Shown piece by piece: positions 17,272 to 26,839 of a stretch of DNA of 64,000 nucleotides. The stretch is from NCBI RefSeq assembly GCF_011299095.1, contig NZ_CP049889.1:1344501-1408500 (forward strand), read 5' to 3'. The position numbers were made by a program, and so were the translations under genes. The notes beneath the pieces were generated by a model. That model was not told the DNA's origin. It ran no database searches and saw nothing but the letters and a program-made list of their open reading frames with translations. This DNA is from Jeotgalibaca porci. GTDB taxonomy: Bacteria > Bacillota > Bacilli > Lactobacillales > Aerococcaceae. Positions within the stretch are counted from its first letter, which is position 1. Every line of letters starts with the position of its first letter.

Positions 17272-17319
17272 AAAACTGCTAACTCAGAAACGAAATCGTC
17301 TTTGAGTTAGCAGTTTTCT
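17272..17319 (-). terminator. Terminator of the CBS-ACT gene; eighth array unit
   Basis: Stem AAAACTGCTAACTCA / TGAGTTAGCAGTTTT, the 50-bp unit changed so that the arms pair over 15 bp. The T run on the minus strand lies beyond the stop codon of the gene at 17327. Confidence 0.8.
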
Positions 17320-17326
17320 TATTTAT

Positions 17327-17965
17327 CTATTCGTTTCTTAAATCTTCGATGGAGACAACTTTAAACGCTTGTTTTTCTAGTCCAGTGATTACTGTTTCCA
17401 GCTCAACTTTTGTTGTATCTGCTGGTAATGTAACAAGAACACGACGTAATACGTCATCGCGTGAAACATCCAATGTAATCACGTTTGCGATCGAAGTTGT
17501 TTTGTTAATAATTTTAGTGATTTGGAACAAGTCGCCTTTACGGCTTGGCGCTACAATAGTTAAAACGTAGCTGCCGGCATCCACACTCCAAGATTGCGCC
17601 AGCATGTTTAGCAGGCTGCTGTGTGTTAAAATACCAAAGAACGTATTGTCTTTGTTCAGTACAGCTATATATGGCAATTCTTTGATTGTAAAGAATATTT
17701 TAAAGAATGAGCTGTCGATAGAAATAAATTTAGTCGCGTTCTTTAATAAGTGCGTTACCGGAAGGCTCATGTCACCTCCGTTTGCTTTATGACGGTAGAT
17801 ATGCATTTTATAAATATTTCCTCTAAAGAGCGTGCCCGTCTCGTCAAGAATCGGAACACAACGATATCCAGATTCTTCCAAGATGTCGATTGCCTCTTGC
17901 AAAGTGGCAGACTCTTTCACGACAGTAAGGTCTCTTTTAGGAATGGCAAGCGAGCGAATAAGCAT
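17327..17965 (-). CDS. CBS-ACT domain protein, CbpA-like
   Basis: 212-aa cytosolic protein with a CBS domain pair (about 1-130: LTVVKESATLQEAI and the second repeat around FISIDSSFFKIFF) and a C-terminal ACT-like domain (about 135-210). The same order and length are seen in Listeria CbpA, which binds cyclic di-AMP. Ligand binding here is inferred from that similarity. c-di-AMP controls K+ uptake, and five K+ transport genes lie at 49.6-56.4 kb. Start chosen after GGAGG. The promoter side faces the CNNM gene divergently. Confidence 0.8.
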   Translation of the reverse strand: MLIRSLAIPKRDLTVVKESATLQEAIDILEESGYRCVPILDETGTLFRGNIYKMHIYRHKANGGDMSLPVTHLLKNATKFISIDSSFFKIFFTIKELPYIAVLNKDNTFFGILTHSSLLNMLAQSWSVDAGSYVLTIVAPSRKGDLFQITKIINKTTSIANVITLDVSRDDVLRRVLVTLPADTTKVELETVITGLEKQAFKVVSIEDLRNE

Positions 17966-18165
17966 GGGTGGTTCCTCCAATCTAATTTATATAACGATAA
18001 TAACATTAAAATGAGAAAATGCAACGAAATTTCAGAAAGTCATTACAATCAAGAAACGTTTGAAAACACTTAAGAAAACCCTTTCAAATTGTTTTGTTTA
18101 ATGAAATATGAGAAATAAAATGAGAAGGTCCAATCACGCTCATTCAAAATACCTTGCATTTTAGC

Positions 18166-18193
18166 TTGATATTTTCTATTATAGTTGTAGAAT
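18166..18193 (+). promoter_or_regulatory. Promoter of the CNNM/CorC gene
   Basis: TTGATA, 16 nt, TAGAAT; 48 nt before the start codon. Confidence 0.6.
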
Positions 18194-18241
18194 AGCGATA
18201 TTGTATAAAAAATTAATCAAAAAAAAGGAGAAAAGATTTAA

Positions 18242-19573
18242 ATGAACCCAGACCCCGAAGCCCAGAGGTTATTATCTGATATTTTAGTTGTTGTTGTCTT
18301 GACGGCTATCAACGCTTTTTTTGCTTCTGCAGAATTAGCCTTTGTATCAATTAACCGCCAGAAAATGAATGCGATGGCCGAAGAAGGTGACCGAAAAGCG
18401 CAGAGAGTATTAAAGTTACTGGATAACTCTGATGACTTCTTGGCAACGATTCAAGTAGCCATTACGCTTGCTGGCTTCTTCAACAGTGCGTCCGCATCGA
18501 CTAACTTTGTTCCCTATTTGGAGCCATTGTTAGGAAGTATCTCTGGTTGGGAAACGATAGCCACAGTAGTGGTTACACTCGTACTTTCTTACATCACCCT
18601 TGTTCTTGGTGAACTTTATCCAAAACAAGTAGCGCTTCAAATGCCAGAACAAATTGCGCGCTTCACTTCCGGACCGATTTCCATGGTCAAAACAGTGTCG
18701 AGACCGTTTGTGTGGTTGCTGTCAGCATCTACAAATATTTTGAAAAAGTTATCACCAATTGATTTTACCCAACAAGAAGAAAAGTTGACGCGTGATGAGA
18801 TGCGTCAAATTCTTGCCCAGAGCCGTGGTCAAGGCGCAATTGATCCTTCCGAATTTACGATGATGGAAGGTGTATTGTCGTTGGATACACGTTTGGCGCG
18901 TGAACTGATGGTGCCGCGTACAGATACATTAATGATTGATTTAGATGATACTTTGGATGAGAACTTGGAATTAGTATTGAACAGTCCGTATTCGCGGATG
19001 CCGGTATACGAAGGCGACAAAGACAATGTTATTGGTGTCTTACATATGAAGAACGTATTGAAGGCTTCCAAAGATATTGGTTTTGATGCACTTGATTTCA
19101 GGACTTTGGTCAATGAACCGTTATTTGTACCATCGACTATTTTCATCGATGATTTATTAATCGAATTCCGTAAGAAACATACGCACATGGCCATTCTAAA
19201 AGATGAATATGGCGGTGTAGAAGGAATTGTAACGCTGGAAGATTTGTTAGAAGAAATCGTCGGCGATATTGAAGATGAATACGATGAGATTCAGCGTCTA
19301 TCACGTAAGGTGGACGAGAAGAATTATTCTATTAATGGTAAAATGAATCTGCAGAAATTTAATACCCTTTTCAACACAGACCTTGAATCAAGCGAAGTAG
19401 ACACAATTGGTGGCTACATGATTGAAGAAGCGGGTTACTTCCCGGAAGATGACGAGAAGTTATCCGTGCGTGTCGGACCTTACTTATTGACGACATCAAA
19501 AGTCGAAAGTGGCCGTATTCGCTCAATCCATGTGGAACGCAAACCGCAAGACGAAGAAAACGAAAACGAATAA
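18242..19573 (+). CDS. CNNM/CorC-type transporter (DUF21-CBS pair-CorC domain)
   Basis: 443-aa membrane protein often named hemolysin-family or UPF0053. Residues about 10-190 form the DUF21 domain with four hydrophobic segments (ELAFVSI near the start is typical). CBS pair at about 205-335 (ELMVPRTDTLMI, GGVEGIVTLEDLLEEIVGDIEDEYD), then a C-terminal CorC domain. Characterised relatives export Mg2+ or Na+-coupled Mg2+. SD AAAGGAG; its own promoter. It shares CBS domains with the neighbouring CBS-ACT protein, but the two are on opposite strands. Confidence 0.9.
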   Translation: MNPDPEAQRLLSDILVVVVLTAINAFFASAELAFVSINRQKMNAMAEEGDRKAQRVLKLLDNSDDFLATIQVAITLAGFFNSASASTNFVPYLEPLLGSISGWETIATVVVTLVLSYITLVLGELYPKQVALQMPEQIARFTSGPISMVKTVSRPFVWLLSASTNILKKLSPIDFTQQEEKLTRDEMRQILAQSRGQGAIDPSEFTMMEGVLSLDTRLARELMVPRTDTLMIDLDDTLDENLELVLNSPYSRMPVYEGDKDNVIGVLHMKNVLKASKDIGFDALDFRTLVNEPLFVPSTIFIDDLLIEFRKKHTHMAILKDEYGGVEGIVTLEDLLEEIVGDIEDEYDEIQRLSRKVDEKNYSINGKMNLQKFNTLFNTDLESSEVDTIGGYMIEEAGYFPEDDEKLSVRVGPYLLTTSKVESGRIRSIHVERKPQDEENENE

Positions 19574-19582
19574 TAATAAGAG

Positions 19583-19635
19583 AAGGCTTAGTCTCAAGCG
19601 TGCGGGCATCCCGACGCTTAGATGGGCCTTTTTAT
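19583..19635 (+). terminator. Terminator of the CNNM/CorC gene
   Basis: Branched-looking hairpin: inner stem AAGCGTGCGGG / CCCGACGCTT, outer AAGGC / GGCCTT, followed by TTTTT. Confidence 0.75.
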
Positions 19636-19654
19636 TTGGGAGAGATAGAAAGAA

Positions 19655-20359
19655 ATGGAAAAGAATCCAATGATGAGCCGTCCGGTCGTAAAACCGGAGT
19701 TAGTAGATTTTATGCGTAAAGAACTAAAACCTTTCTCAGGAGGTTTGGCAGAAATAGAAGCATACGCGAATGAGCGCGGTATTCCCATCATTCCACATGA
19801 AACAGCTGTATTCCTGAATATGATTGTCGGTATGCTGAAGCCTCAACGAATATTGGAAATTGGGACAGCGATTGGTTTCTCAGGCAGTATGATGGCGCAA
19901 CATCTAGGCGAAGAAGGTCATTTGACGACGATTGATCGTTTTGACATTATGATTGAACGTGCCAAAAACAATTTTGAAAAAATGGGATTATCGGACAAAG
20001 TGACATTACTTGAAGGGGATGCTGCAAATATTCTGCCTACTTTGGATGAGACGTTTGACCTTATCTTCATGGACAGTGCTAAAGCGAAATACTACGAATT
20101 TCTGCCGCATTGTATGCGTGTCTTGGAAAAGGGCGGGATGTTAATTATTGATGACGTCTTCCAAGGTGGAACGATTCTAGAAGACGAAAAAGAAATTCCG
20201 CGTCGTGTTCGCAAAATCCACCGCCGCTTGAATTTACTGATGGATACGGTTTTGAATCATCCATCCTTGGAAACGTCACTCGTTCCATTAGGGGACGGCT
20301 TGTTAATGATTAAGAAAATCGCACCGCATGATTTCAGTTATATATTAGAAGAGATTTAA
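19655..20359 (+). CDS. SAM-dependent O-methyltransferase (YrrM-like)
   Basis: 234-aa class I methyltransferase of the O-methyltransferase 3 family. SAM site ILEIGTAIGFSG (66-77), then IDRFD, FMDSAKAKYYEF and IIDDVF. In Bacillus the homologue YrrM (TrmR) forms 5-methoxyuridine in tRNA, so a tRNA target is possible. SD GGGAGAG, monocistronic by the terminator before and the WalR-controlled gene after. Assignment to the family is firm, the substrate inferred. Confidence 0.85.
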   Translation: MEKNPMMSRPVVKPELVDFMRKELKPFSGGLAEIEAYANERGIPIIPHETAVFLNMIVGMLKPQRILEIGTAIGFSGSMMAQHLGEEGHLTTIDRFDIMIERAKNNFEKMGLSDKVTLLEGDAANILPTLDETFDLIFMDSAKAKYYEFLPHCMRVLEKGGMLIIDDVFQGGTILEDEKEIPRRVRKIHRRLNLLMDTVLNHPSLETSLVPLGDGLLMIKKIAPHDFSYILEEI

Positions 20360-20422
20360 TTAAAATAAGCAAAAATATAGTAATAATGTTTTTTTTGCGT
20401 TACAATAGGCAAATAGGAAGCT

Positions 20423-20439
20423 TGTAACACAATTGTAAT
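20423..20439 (+). promoter_or_regulatory. WalR box
   Basis: TGTAAC-ACAAT-TGTAAT, an exact match to the WalR consensus TGTWAH-N5-TGTWAH, 56 nt before the L,D-transpeptidase start. The walRK genes themselves begin 1.5 kb downstream. Confidence 0.85.
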
Positions 20440-20494
20440 GTTTGAGTAACAATTTGAAATATATGGGTTTTCCATGATACATGGAGGGATACTA

Positions 20495-21871
20495 ATGAAA
20501 AACAAACCGCTAATCTTTACAGGTATTGGAATTTTCCTACTTTTAATTCTTGCATACTTCGGAGGAAGTAAATACTATGATAGTCGTTTCTTACCCAATA
20601 CTACAATGGGTGACACCGAATTATCGGGTGTGACGGTTGCAGAAGCAAAGCGTGTCGTAACGCAAGAGTTGCATGCCAATACAGTAACGGTAACGGAAGA
20701 TGGAGAGACTGTAACAACATTCACGCCTTTTGATTTAGACGCTAAAGTTGACAGTGATGCTTTCCTAACAAAAGTTAAAGACGAACAAAATAGTTGGGCG
20801 TGGCCACTGGCTTTCTTTAACAAGTATGAAGTCGAAACGTCAGAAGTAAATGTTCAATTTGATGAAGATGCTTTGGCCAAACTCGTCGAAACACTGACTT
20901 TATCAAAACCAGACCGTGTCGCACCAATGAGTGCCAATGTCCAAAGTAAAGACGGCGCTTTTGTAATTGAACCTGAAGTGCCCGGTACAATCATTGATAC
21001 GGAGCGCTTGAAAGAGCAACTTGTACAAACTGTTTTGTCCAGTGAAGATACGCTCACATTGGAGGATGCTTATGTTCTGCCTGCTTTAACAGCGGAGAGT
21101 AACGAGCTGAAGCAAGTTGTTGAAAAGTTGCAAAGCTTGGCAGATGTTACCATCACTTACACGCTGATGGGCGACGAGATTGTCGTTCCGAAAGAGCAAA
21201 TTGCTACATGGCTTTCTTTAGACAATAACGGCGAGCCAACTGTTTCAGTTGAAGCAGCGAAGGCTTATTTACAAACACTACATGACAAATATGCTACCTA
21301 CGAAAAAACGCGGACGTTTAAAAGTACAAACCGTGGTGAAGTGCAAGTGCCACCCGGTGAATATGGTTGGTCACTGGCAATGGAAGCTGAGTCACAAAAC
21401 TTGGCAGGCTACATTTTAGCCGGAGAAGACGTTAAAACAACACCTGAAATTCTCGGTTCCGGTTACCATGAAGATGGAACAGATATCGGCAATACGTATG
21501 TCGAGGTCGATCTTCAAAGCCAAATAATGTATTTCTATAAAAATGGTGAACGTCTATTGGAGACGCCCATCGTTTCCGGACATACAACGACACCAACTCC
21601 AGTTGGCGTATTCTACGCTTGGAATAAAGAAGAGAATGCAGAGCTGGTCGGGTACAATCCAAGACGTGGCAATGAGTATGCACAACCTGTTAATTACTGG
21701 ATACCAGTGGATTGGACGGGTGTCGGTATTCATGATGCAGGTTGGCAATCATCATTCGCTTCTAATCAATGGGTAAATAATGGCTCTAACGGCTGTATCA
21801 ATACCCCACCAGGCGCAATGGAAAAATTATTCTCACTGATGGAAGTAGGAACACCAGTCGTATTCTTTTAA
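20495..21871 (+). CDS. L,D-transpeptidase (YkuD domain)
   Basis: 458-aa cell-wall enzyme anchored by an N-terminal helix (7-24). Outside it has two repeated peptidoglycan-binding-like domains (about 40-320) and a C-terminal YkuD domain (335-458), as in Enterococcus faecium Ldt(fm), which makes 3-3 crosslinks that resist ampicillin. Catalytic Cys434 and His413 are present. The usual SHGC motif reads SNGC here (Asn432), which removes the second His of the active site. ATG chosen after GGAGGG. A WalR box upstream links it to wall stress. Export to the surface is inferred from the anchor. Confidence 0.92.
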   Translation: MKNKPLIFTGIGIFLLLILAYFGGSKYYDSRFLPNTTMGDTELSGVTVAEAKRVVTQELHANTVTVTEDGETVTTFTPFDLDAKVDSDAFLTKVKDEQNSWAWPLAFFNKYEVETSEVNVQFDEDALAKLVETLTLSKPDRVAPMSANVQSKDGAFVIEPEVPGTIIDTERLKEQLVQTVLSSEDTLTLEDAYVLPALTAESNELKQVVEKLQSLADVTITYTLMGDEIVVPKEQIATWLSLDNNGEPTVSVEAAKAYLQTLHDKYATYEKTRTFKSTNRGEVQVPPGEYGWSLAMEAESQNLAGYILAGEDVKTTPEILGSGYHEDGTDIGNTYVEVDLQSQIMYFYKNGERLLETPIVSGHTTTPTPVGVFYAWNKEENAELVGYNPRRGNEYAQPVNYWIPVDWTGVGIHDAGWQSSFASNQWVNNGSNGCINTPPGAMEKLFSLMEVGTPVVFF

Positions 21872-21881
21872 TCGCTTATAG

Positions 21882-21928
21882 CAATCCGGGGTTTGGCACA
21901 ATTAAAAAATGAGCCGAGCACCGGATTG
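21882..21928 (+). terminator. Hairpin after the L,D-transpeptidase gene
   Basis: CAATCCGG / CCGGATTG with a 31-nt loop; outer CGCT / AGCG can add pairs. No long T run, so termination is uncertain. Confidence 0.45.
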
Positions 21929-21948
21929 TAGCGTTTACACAAAGTGTT

Positions 21949-21977
21949 TTGCACTTGGCTTTCAACACCTGTATAAT
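21949..21977 (+). promoter_or_regulatory. Promoter of the walRK operon
   Basis: TTGCAC, 17 nt, TATAAT; 49 nt before walR. Confidence 0.8.
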
Positions 21978-22026
21978 GTAAGAGAAGCACTGAGAAAAGG
22001 AATCAATCCTTTAAGGAGTCTGATAA

Positions 22027-22737
22027 ATGATGAAAAAAATACTTGTGGTCGATGACGAAAAACCAATTTCCGATATTATTCGCTTTAACCTGGAAAAAGA
22101 GGGATATGATGTATCCGTTGCTTTTGATGGAGAAGAAGCGGTTGAGCAGTTTGAGACAGTTGGACCAGATTTAATCTTGTTAGACTTAATGTTGCCGAAA
22201 ATGGATGGGCTAGAAGTCTGCCGCCAAATTCGTAAATCAAGTGATGTTCCAATTATTATGCTGACTGCCAAAGATTCAGAAATTGATAAAGTATTAGGTT
22301 TAGAATTAGGAGCGGACGATTATATTACAAAGCCGTTCTCCAATCGTGAGCTTGCAGCGCGTGTGAAAGCGAACTTACGTCGTGTGGGTTCATCTGCGCA
22401 AGCACAGCCTGAAGAAGAAGTTCTTAATGAAATTTATGTTGGCGCACTGACGATTCATGAAGATGCGTATGTTGTCTCTAAACGTGGAGAAGAAATTGAA
22501 CTGACGCACCGTGAGTTTGAATTATTACACTATTTAGCAAAACATTTAGGACAAGTTATGACCCGTGAACACCTGCTCCAAACGGTATGGGGATATGATT
22601 ACTTTGGTGATGTTCGTACTGTGGACGTAACCGTCCGTCGTCTGCGTGAAAAGATTGAAGACACACCGAGTCATCCATCTTGGTTAATTACACGTAGAGG
22701 AGTCGGCTACTTCTTGAGAAACCCAGATCAGGAGTAA
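22027..22737 (+). CDS. walR: Response regulator WalR
   Basis: 236-aa OmpR-family regulator, the essential controller of cell-wall hydrolases and wall metabolism in low-GC Gram-positives. Acidic pocket VVDDEKP, phospho-acceptor Asp53 (LLDLMLP), KPF near residue 101, then a winged helix with [14 protein letters not shown]. The sequence is very close to Bacillus/Enterococcus WalR. AAGGAG lies 8 nt before the first of two ATG codons. First gene of walR-walK-yycH-yycI, with its own strong promoter; likely target sites include the WalR box at 20423. Confidence 0.97.
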   Translation: MMKKILVVDDEKPISDIIRFNLEKEGYDVSVAFDGEEAVEQFETVGPDLILLDLMLPKMDGLEVCRQIRKSSDVPIIMLTAKDSEIDKVLGLELGADDYITKPFSNRELAARVKANLRRVGSSAQAQPEEEVLNEIYVGALTIHEDAYVVSKRGEEIELTHREFELLHYLAKHLGQVMTREHLLQTVWGYDYFGDVRTVDVTVRRLREKIEDTPSHPSWLITRRGVGYFLRNPDQE

Positions 22738-22741
22738 TGCG

Positions 22742-24589
22742 ATGCAAAAAAAAATAAATGGAATTCAATCCATACACTTTAAGATACCAATGCTGTTTAT
22801 TTTTCTGCTATTGGTATCTTTACAAATTATTGGGGCTTATTTTATTCGCCAACTGGAAACAGACTTGATTGATAACTTCGACAACCAAATGAGTTTGAAT
22901 GTCCGTTTCTTGGAAAATTCACTTGTTCCGGTTATTGAAGACGAAGATCAAAGCGAAACCCCCGCAACTGTTCAAAATATTTTAGAGGATTATATCGGCG
23001 GTGATTTCTTAGAAATCCAAGTAGTGGATGCTGAAGGGTATATCTTGGGGACGAATGATCAAACCCGACAATCTGTCGTCGGTACAAAATCGACGGACCG
23101 GGATGTCCAACAAGCGCTTCTTTTAGAAAGCGACCGGAAGTATCAATATGTGGATGAAGACAGAATGGACCGTGTCTTAAAAGTCGTCTCACCGATGTTT
23201 GCCACGACGAGTCCAGGCGAAGTAATCGGTGTTGTTATAATGGAATCGAATATTGAAACGGTCTACTCCCAAATCAGCGAAATCGTAAAAATATTCTTGA
23301 ACGCGTCTTTATTTGCGATTGTGATTACGATTATCTTAGCGATTATCATTTCGCAGGGGATTTCGAAGCCGATTGCGGAAATGCGGACCAAGACACTTGC
23401 AATTGCCCAGGGAGACTATTCAGGCAGAATCCGTATTTACGGGAATGACGAATTGGGACAACTGGCTGATACGATTAATGACCTCTCTACAAAAGTAAAA
23501 GAAGCACAAGAGACCACCGAATCGGAACGCCAGCGTCTGGATAGCGTCTTGAAACACATGTCAGACGGGGTTATTGCGACGGACCGCCGCGGAAAAATTG
23601 TTATTGTGAATAACCGTGCTGTTGATTTATTGGGATTGAACCGCGAAGAAGCGGTTGGAAAATCAATTATGAAGGTCTTGGATTTAAGTAAGGAATTCAC
23701 TTTCCGCCAGTTGTTGGAAACAAATGAAGACTTAATTCTGCATATTGACGAAGGCGAAGGGAAGGCCGACAGTATTTTGCAAGGAGAGTTCTCTGTTATT
23801 CAACGTGACACCGGCTTTATCAGCGGGGTGGTGTGTGTATTGACGGATATCACCGAGCAGGAGAAAGTCGAACAAGAGCGCCGAAACTTCGTATCAAACG
23901 TGTCACATGAGTTGCGGACACCTTTAACGAGCGTGAAGAGCTACACCGAATCTTTACAAGATGGTGCGTGGAAAGATCCCGATATCGCGCCGCAATTCCT
24001 GCAAGTTATTTCCACAGAGACGGAACGGATGATTCGCATGATTACGGACCTTCTAAACTTATCGCGGATGGACCAAGGTAAGTTGCAGCTGGAACGTGAG
24101 TATGTCAGCATGAACGATTTGTTCTCACATATCTTGGACCGCTTCGATATGGTTCTCCAATCAGAAGCGTATCGCAATAAAAACTACAAGATTCAACGCG
24201 ATCTAACGCAGCGAACATTGTGGGTAGATATTGACCAGGATAAAGTTACACAAGTGATTGATAATATTATGAATAATGCTTTGAAATACTCTCCGGATGG
24301 TGGAACGATTACGTGTCGCCTGATGGAAACGCACAACAGTGTGGTCTTGAGTATAACGGATGAAGGAATGGGTATTCCGCGTAAGGACCTCCAGCATATC
24401 TTCGAGCGTTTCTACCGCGTTGATAAAGCGCGTGCACGTTCAATGGGTGGAACGGGGCTGGGCTTGGCGATTTCCCGAGAAGTTTTGATGCTTCATGGCG
24501 GCCGTATTTGGGCAACCAGTGTGGAAAATAAAGGGTCAACCTTCTTCATCTCCTTACCTTACGAATCATTTGAAGAGGAGGAATGGTAA
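22742..24589 (+). CDS. walK: Sensor histidine kinase WalK
   Basis: 615-aa kinase partner of WalR. TM1 about 16-34, extracellular Cache-like domain to about 183, TM2 184-205, HAMP, a cytoplasmic PAS domain (about 265-370), dimerisation domain with phospho-acceptor His389 (SNVSHELRTPLTS), and an ATP domain with NNALKYS, DEGMGIP and GTGLGLAIS. It is the full-length staphylococcal/bacillus type, unlike the short streptococcal VicK that lacks the extracellular domain. Starts 4 nt after walR; its stop overlaps the yycH start (TAATG). Confidence 0.97.
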   Translation: MQKKINGIQSIHFKIPMLFIFLLLVSLQIIGAYFIRQLETDLIDNFDNQMSLNVRFLENSLVPVIEDEDQSETPATVQNILEDYIGGDFLEIQVVDAEGYILGTNDQTRQSVVGTKSTDRDVQQALLLESDRKYQYVDEDRMDRVLKVVSPMFATTSPGEVIGVVIMESNIETVYSQISEIVKIFLNASLFAIVITIILAIIISQGISKPIAEMRTKTLAIAQGDYSGRIRIYGNDELGQLADTINDLSTKVKEAQETTESERQRLDSVLKHMSDGVIATDRRGKIVIVNNRAVDLLGLNREEAVGKSIMKVLDLSKEFTFRQLLETNEDLILHIDEGEGKADSILQGEFSVIQRDTGFISGVVCVLTDITEQEKVEQERRNFVSNVSHELRTPLTSVKSYTESLQDGAWKDPDIAPQFLQVISTETERMIRMITDLLNLSRMDQGKLQLEREYVSMNDLFSHILDRFDMVLQSEAYRNKNYKIQRDLTQRTLWVDIDQDKVTQVIDNIMNNALKYSPDGGTITCRLMETHNSVVLSITDEGMGIPRKDLQHIFERFYRVDKARARSMGGTGLGLAISREVLMLHGGRIWATSVENKGSTFFISLPYESFEEEEW

Positions 24590-25905
24590 TGAAACAGGTA
24601 GACTCAAAATGGATTAGTTTCATACTCTATGCTCTGGTAGCGACTAGTTTAGTTTTAACGTGGCGCATCATGAGTGTTCCTTCAGGGGCGAAGAATATTC
24701 AAACCATCGCACCGACCCAAACTTCGACGAGTATATCAAATGTTAAAAGTATGGAAGAGATCTTTTCGCCGCATCGTCTCACTTTCCACACCCAGTCGAA
24801 TACGTTCGTGGCCTCCGATGAGCGCATCATCAAACATGCGGATTCATTTTTTAAGGATAACCCAATGGGCGAAATTGTTTTTGATTCGACTTATGCTAAA
24901 GAAACATATGATGAATTTATTTTGAAAAGAAACCGTATCGAACTGCGCTTTCCGGCGGCTGTTCCAATCGAAATGATTTCCCGTTACTTTAACAGTGTTC
25001 CGGAGGGGATGGGAAAGAATAGTATCAACCGTATTTTGATTTCGACCGCCGTGGAAGAACCGATCTATCTCTTGGATGATGAGAGTCGGAATGTCTATAC
25101 GGCAGAGCGTTTCGAAGGGTCAATAGAGCCATTGATGCGTCTCTATTCAGCCAATAAAGACTACTATGTGAATGCCAATGCGTATTCATTTAAAGACACA
25201 ATAAAGTTTTTACCGCAATCAGATGTTACTCTGAATCGCGTAGATTATTTGGTTGAAAAACAACCAAACAGCTTTTTTATTGGGCAGCTGTTCGAGGATA
25301 CAACAGAATTACGGGACGATAGTAATGATGTTTTTACGATTTATAGTGATAATATCTCGGAATTGCGAATTCACAAGGAAACGGGAATTCTTTATTACTA
25401 CCGTAACAGTGTTGAACAAGATGATCTAACTGCGTTTCAACAAATACGCGATAGCTTCCATACACTGAAGTTTATCGATACTTGGACACAAGCCTCTCAC
25501 TTCGAAGGCTACGATAAAGAGAACGGGCAAGTTACGTACCGCCGTTACTTAAACGGGATGCCCATTTCAGGCGCTTTAGATCGTGGTTTGATTCGCATGG
25601 AAATGAAGAACAGTGGCTTGGTTGACTTGTATTATCCAACGGAAATTATTCAGACACCATTGGAAGACCGGGAACAACAAATTGTACTGCCGGACGCTCA
25701 AGAATTAATCGTGCAGCTGAACGGGGCAGGGATTCCCTACAGTGCGATTGAAGACATGGGATTGGGATATGAATGGATTAGCAATGACGAGAGTACACGC
25801 GTCGCAAGTCTGGTCCCGCGTTGGTTCGTGAAGTTGGATGGAACGTGGAGTACAGTCGACGACGCAATTGATGCAAGACAAAGAGGTGATGCGGATGGAT
25901 TATAA
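24589..25905 (+). CDS. yycH: WalK regulatory protein YycH (WalH)
   Basis: 438-aa membrane-anchored protein with one N-terminal helix (about 8-28) and an extracytoplasmic domain. YycH and YycI form a complex with WalK that tunes its activity (inhibiting in Bacillus, activating in Staphylococcus). Recognised by position and by the helix-plus-large-domain layout and residues such as PTEIIQTP; primary sequence is weakly conserved in this family. The start at 24589 has AGGAGG 7 nt upstream; another ATG 6 nt earlier is too near the SD. Confidence 0.88.
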   Translation: MKQVDSKWISFILYALVATSLVLTWRIMSVPSGAKNIQTIAPTQTSTSISNVKSMEEIFSPHRLTFHTQSNTFVASDERIIKHADSFFKDNPMGEIVFDSTYAKETYDEFILKRNRIELRFPAAVPIEMISRYFNSVPEGMGKNSINRILISTAVEEPIYLLDDESRNVYTAERFEGSIEPLMRLYSANKDYYVNANAYSFKDTIKFLPQSDVTLNRVDYLVEKQPNSFFIGQLFEDTTELRDDSNDVFTIYSDNISELRIHKETGILYYYRNSVEQDDLTAFQQIRDSFHTLKFIDTWTQASHFEGYDKENGQVTYRRYLNGMPISGALDRGLIRMEMKNSGLVDLYYPTEIIQTPLEDREQQIVLPDAQELIVQLNGAGIPYSAIEDMGLGYEWISNDESTRVASLVPRWFVKLDGTWSTVDDAIDARQRGDADGL

Positions 25906-26830
25906 AAGAGTACAAATCATTTTAATCATTACGTTCTCTATTTTGAATCTGTATCTTTTGACGGTTTTCCTGGAAAAGGATGACGCATTTAACTTTGGTG
26001 ACTCGAGTACGACCGTCAACCTGGAAGAAGGGTTGCGCAACGATAATATCCAGAGTCCAGAATTAAGTCGCGAAAATGAAGAAATCGCGGTTATCAAAAC
26101 AGATAAAAATATGTTTCTTCGTGAAAATGCCTCATCATTAAAGAATCAAACAACACGTATGGATAATAACCTGTTGTTCAGTATTCTCTCTGAACCCATT
26201 GAATTGGATTTTGAAACGAAGGACCTAACGTTGACGAACCGTCTAAAACCACTGCAAGAATTTAAGGATAGCGGGAATGTTTTAGAGGGTGCGAAGTACG
26301 ATTTTATTTCCTACCAAGAACTCAATCAGCGTATTTATTACGTTCAGCATTCTGACGACGGAGTTCCGATTGCGGATGGAACGGCAACACTCGTTTTCCA
26401 TTTGAATGCGGACAATGAAGTTATTTCCTACGAACAAACTTACGTGGGAGATTCCGAAGCGCAAGGGCGTTTACGAACGGTTATTTCTGAGCAGACGGCG
26501 ATTGAGTCCTTGTACCTGAACAATCAAATACCGGATGACTCTACGATTAGGTTACTGACGCTCTCTTACTATCAAACCTTGAGTTTGAAGGATATGAATA
26601 TCTACAGTCCGATGTGGTATGTTGAAATCGCGCGCGAGAATGTGGGGATTCAAGTGAAGCGGGTAGATGCTTTGACAGGCAGTATTATATCTGCGCCAGT
26701 TGTACAGGAAGATAATGCAGATACGATGGAATCAGAAAGTTTCTCTGACCAAGATGACGTCGTAACGGATCTTCAATTATCCTCCGAAGCAGAAGCCGGC
26801 TTATCGGAACGGAAACTAATCAGTGAATAG
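25895..26830 (+). CDS. yycI: WalK regulatory protein YycI (WalI)
   Basis: 311-aa protein with a single N-terminal helix (MDYKRVQIILIITFSILNLY region, residues 1-25) and an outer YycI domain. The opening MDYKR.Q.ILI is characteristic. It acts with YycH on WalK. It overlaps the yycH end by 11 nt, with AGAGGTG before the chosen ATG. The C-terminus has an acidic tail. A strong terminator follows, so the wal operon ends here rather than running on into yycJ as in many relatives. Confidence 0.9.
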   Translation: MDYKRVQIILIITFSILNLYLLTVFLEKDDAFNFGDSSTTVNLEEGLRNDNIQSPELSRENEEIAVIKTDKNMFLRENASSLKNQTTRMDNNLLFSILSEPIELDFETKDLTLTNRLKPLQEFKDSGNVLEGAKYDFISYQELNQRIYYVQHSDDGVPIADGTATLVFHLNADNEVISYEQTYVGDSEAQGRLRTVISEQTAIESLYLNNQIPDDSTIRLLTLSYYQTLSLKDMNIYSPMWYVEIARENVGIQVKRVDALTGSIISAPVVQEDNADTMESESFSDQDDVVTDLQLSSEAEAGLSERKLISE

Positions 26831-26839
26831 CTTGAAACT

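Noticed and set aside
16921-17319. CRISPR array
   Set aside because: The whole 50-bp unit repeats, including what would be the spacer; no cas genes; units are inverted repeats.
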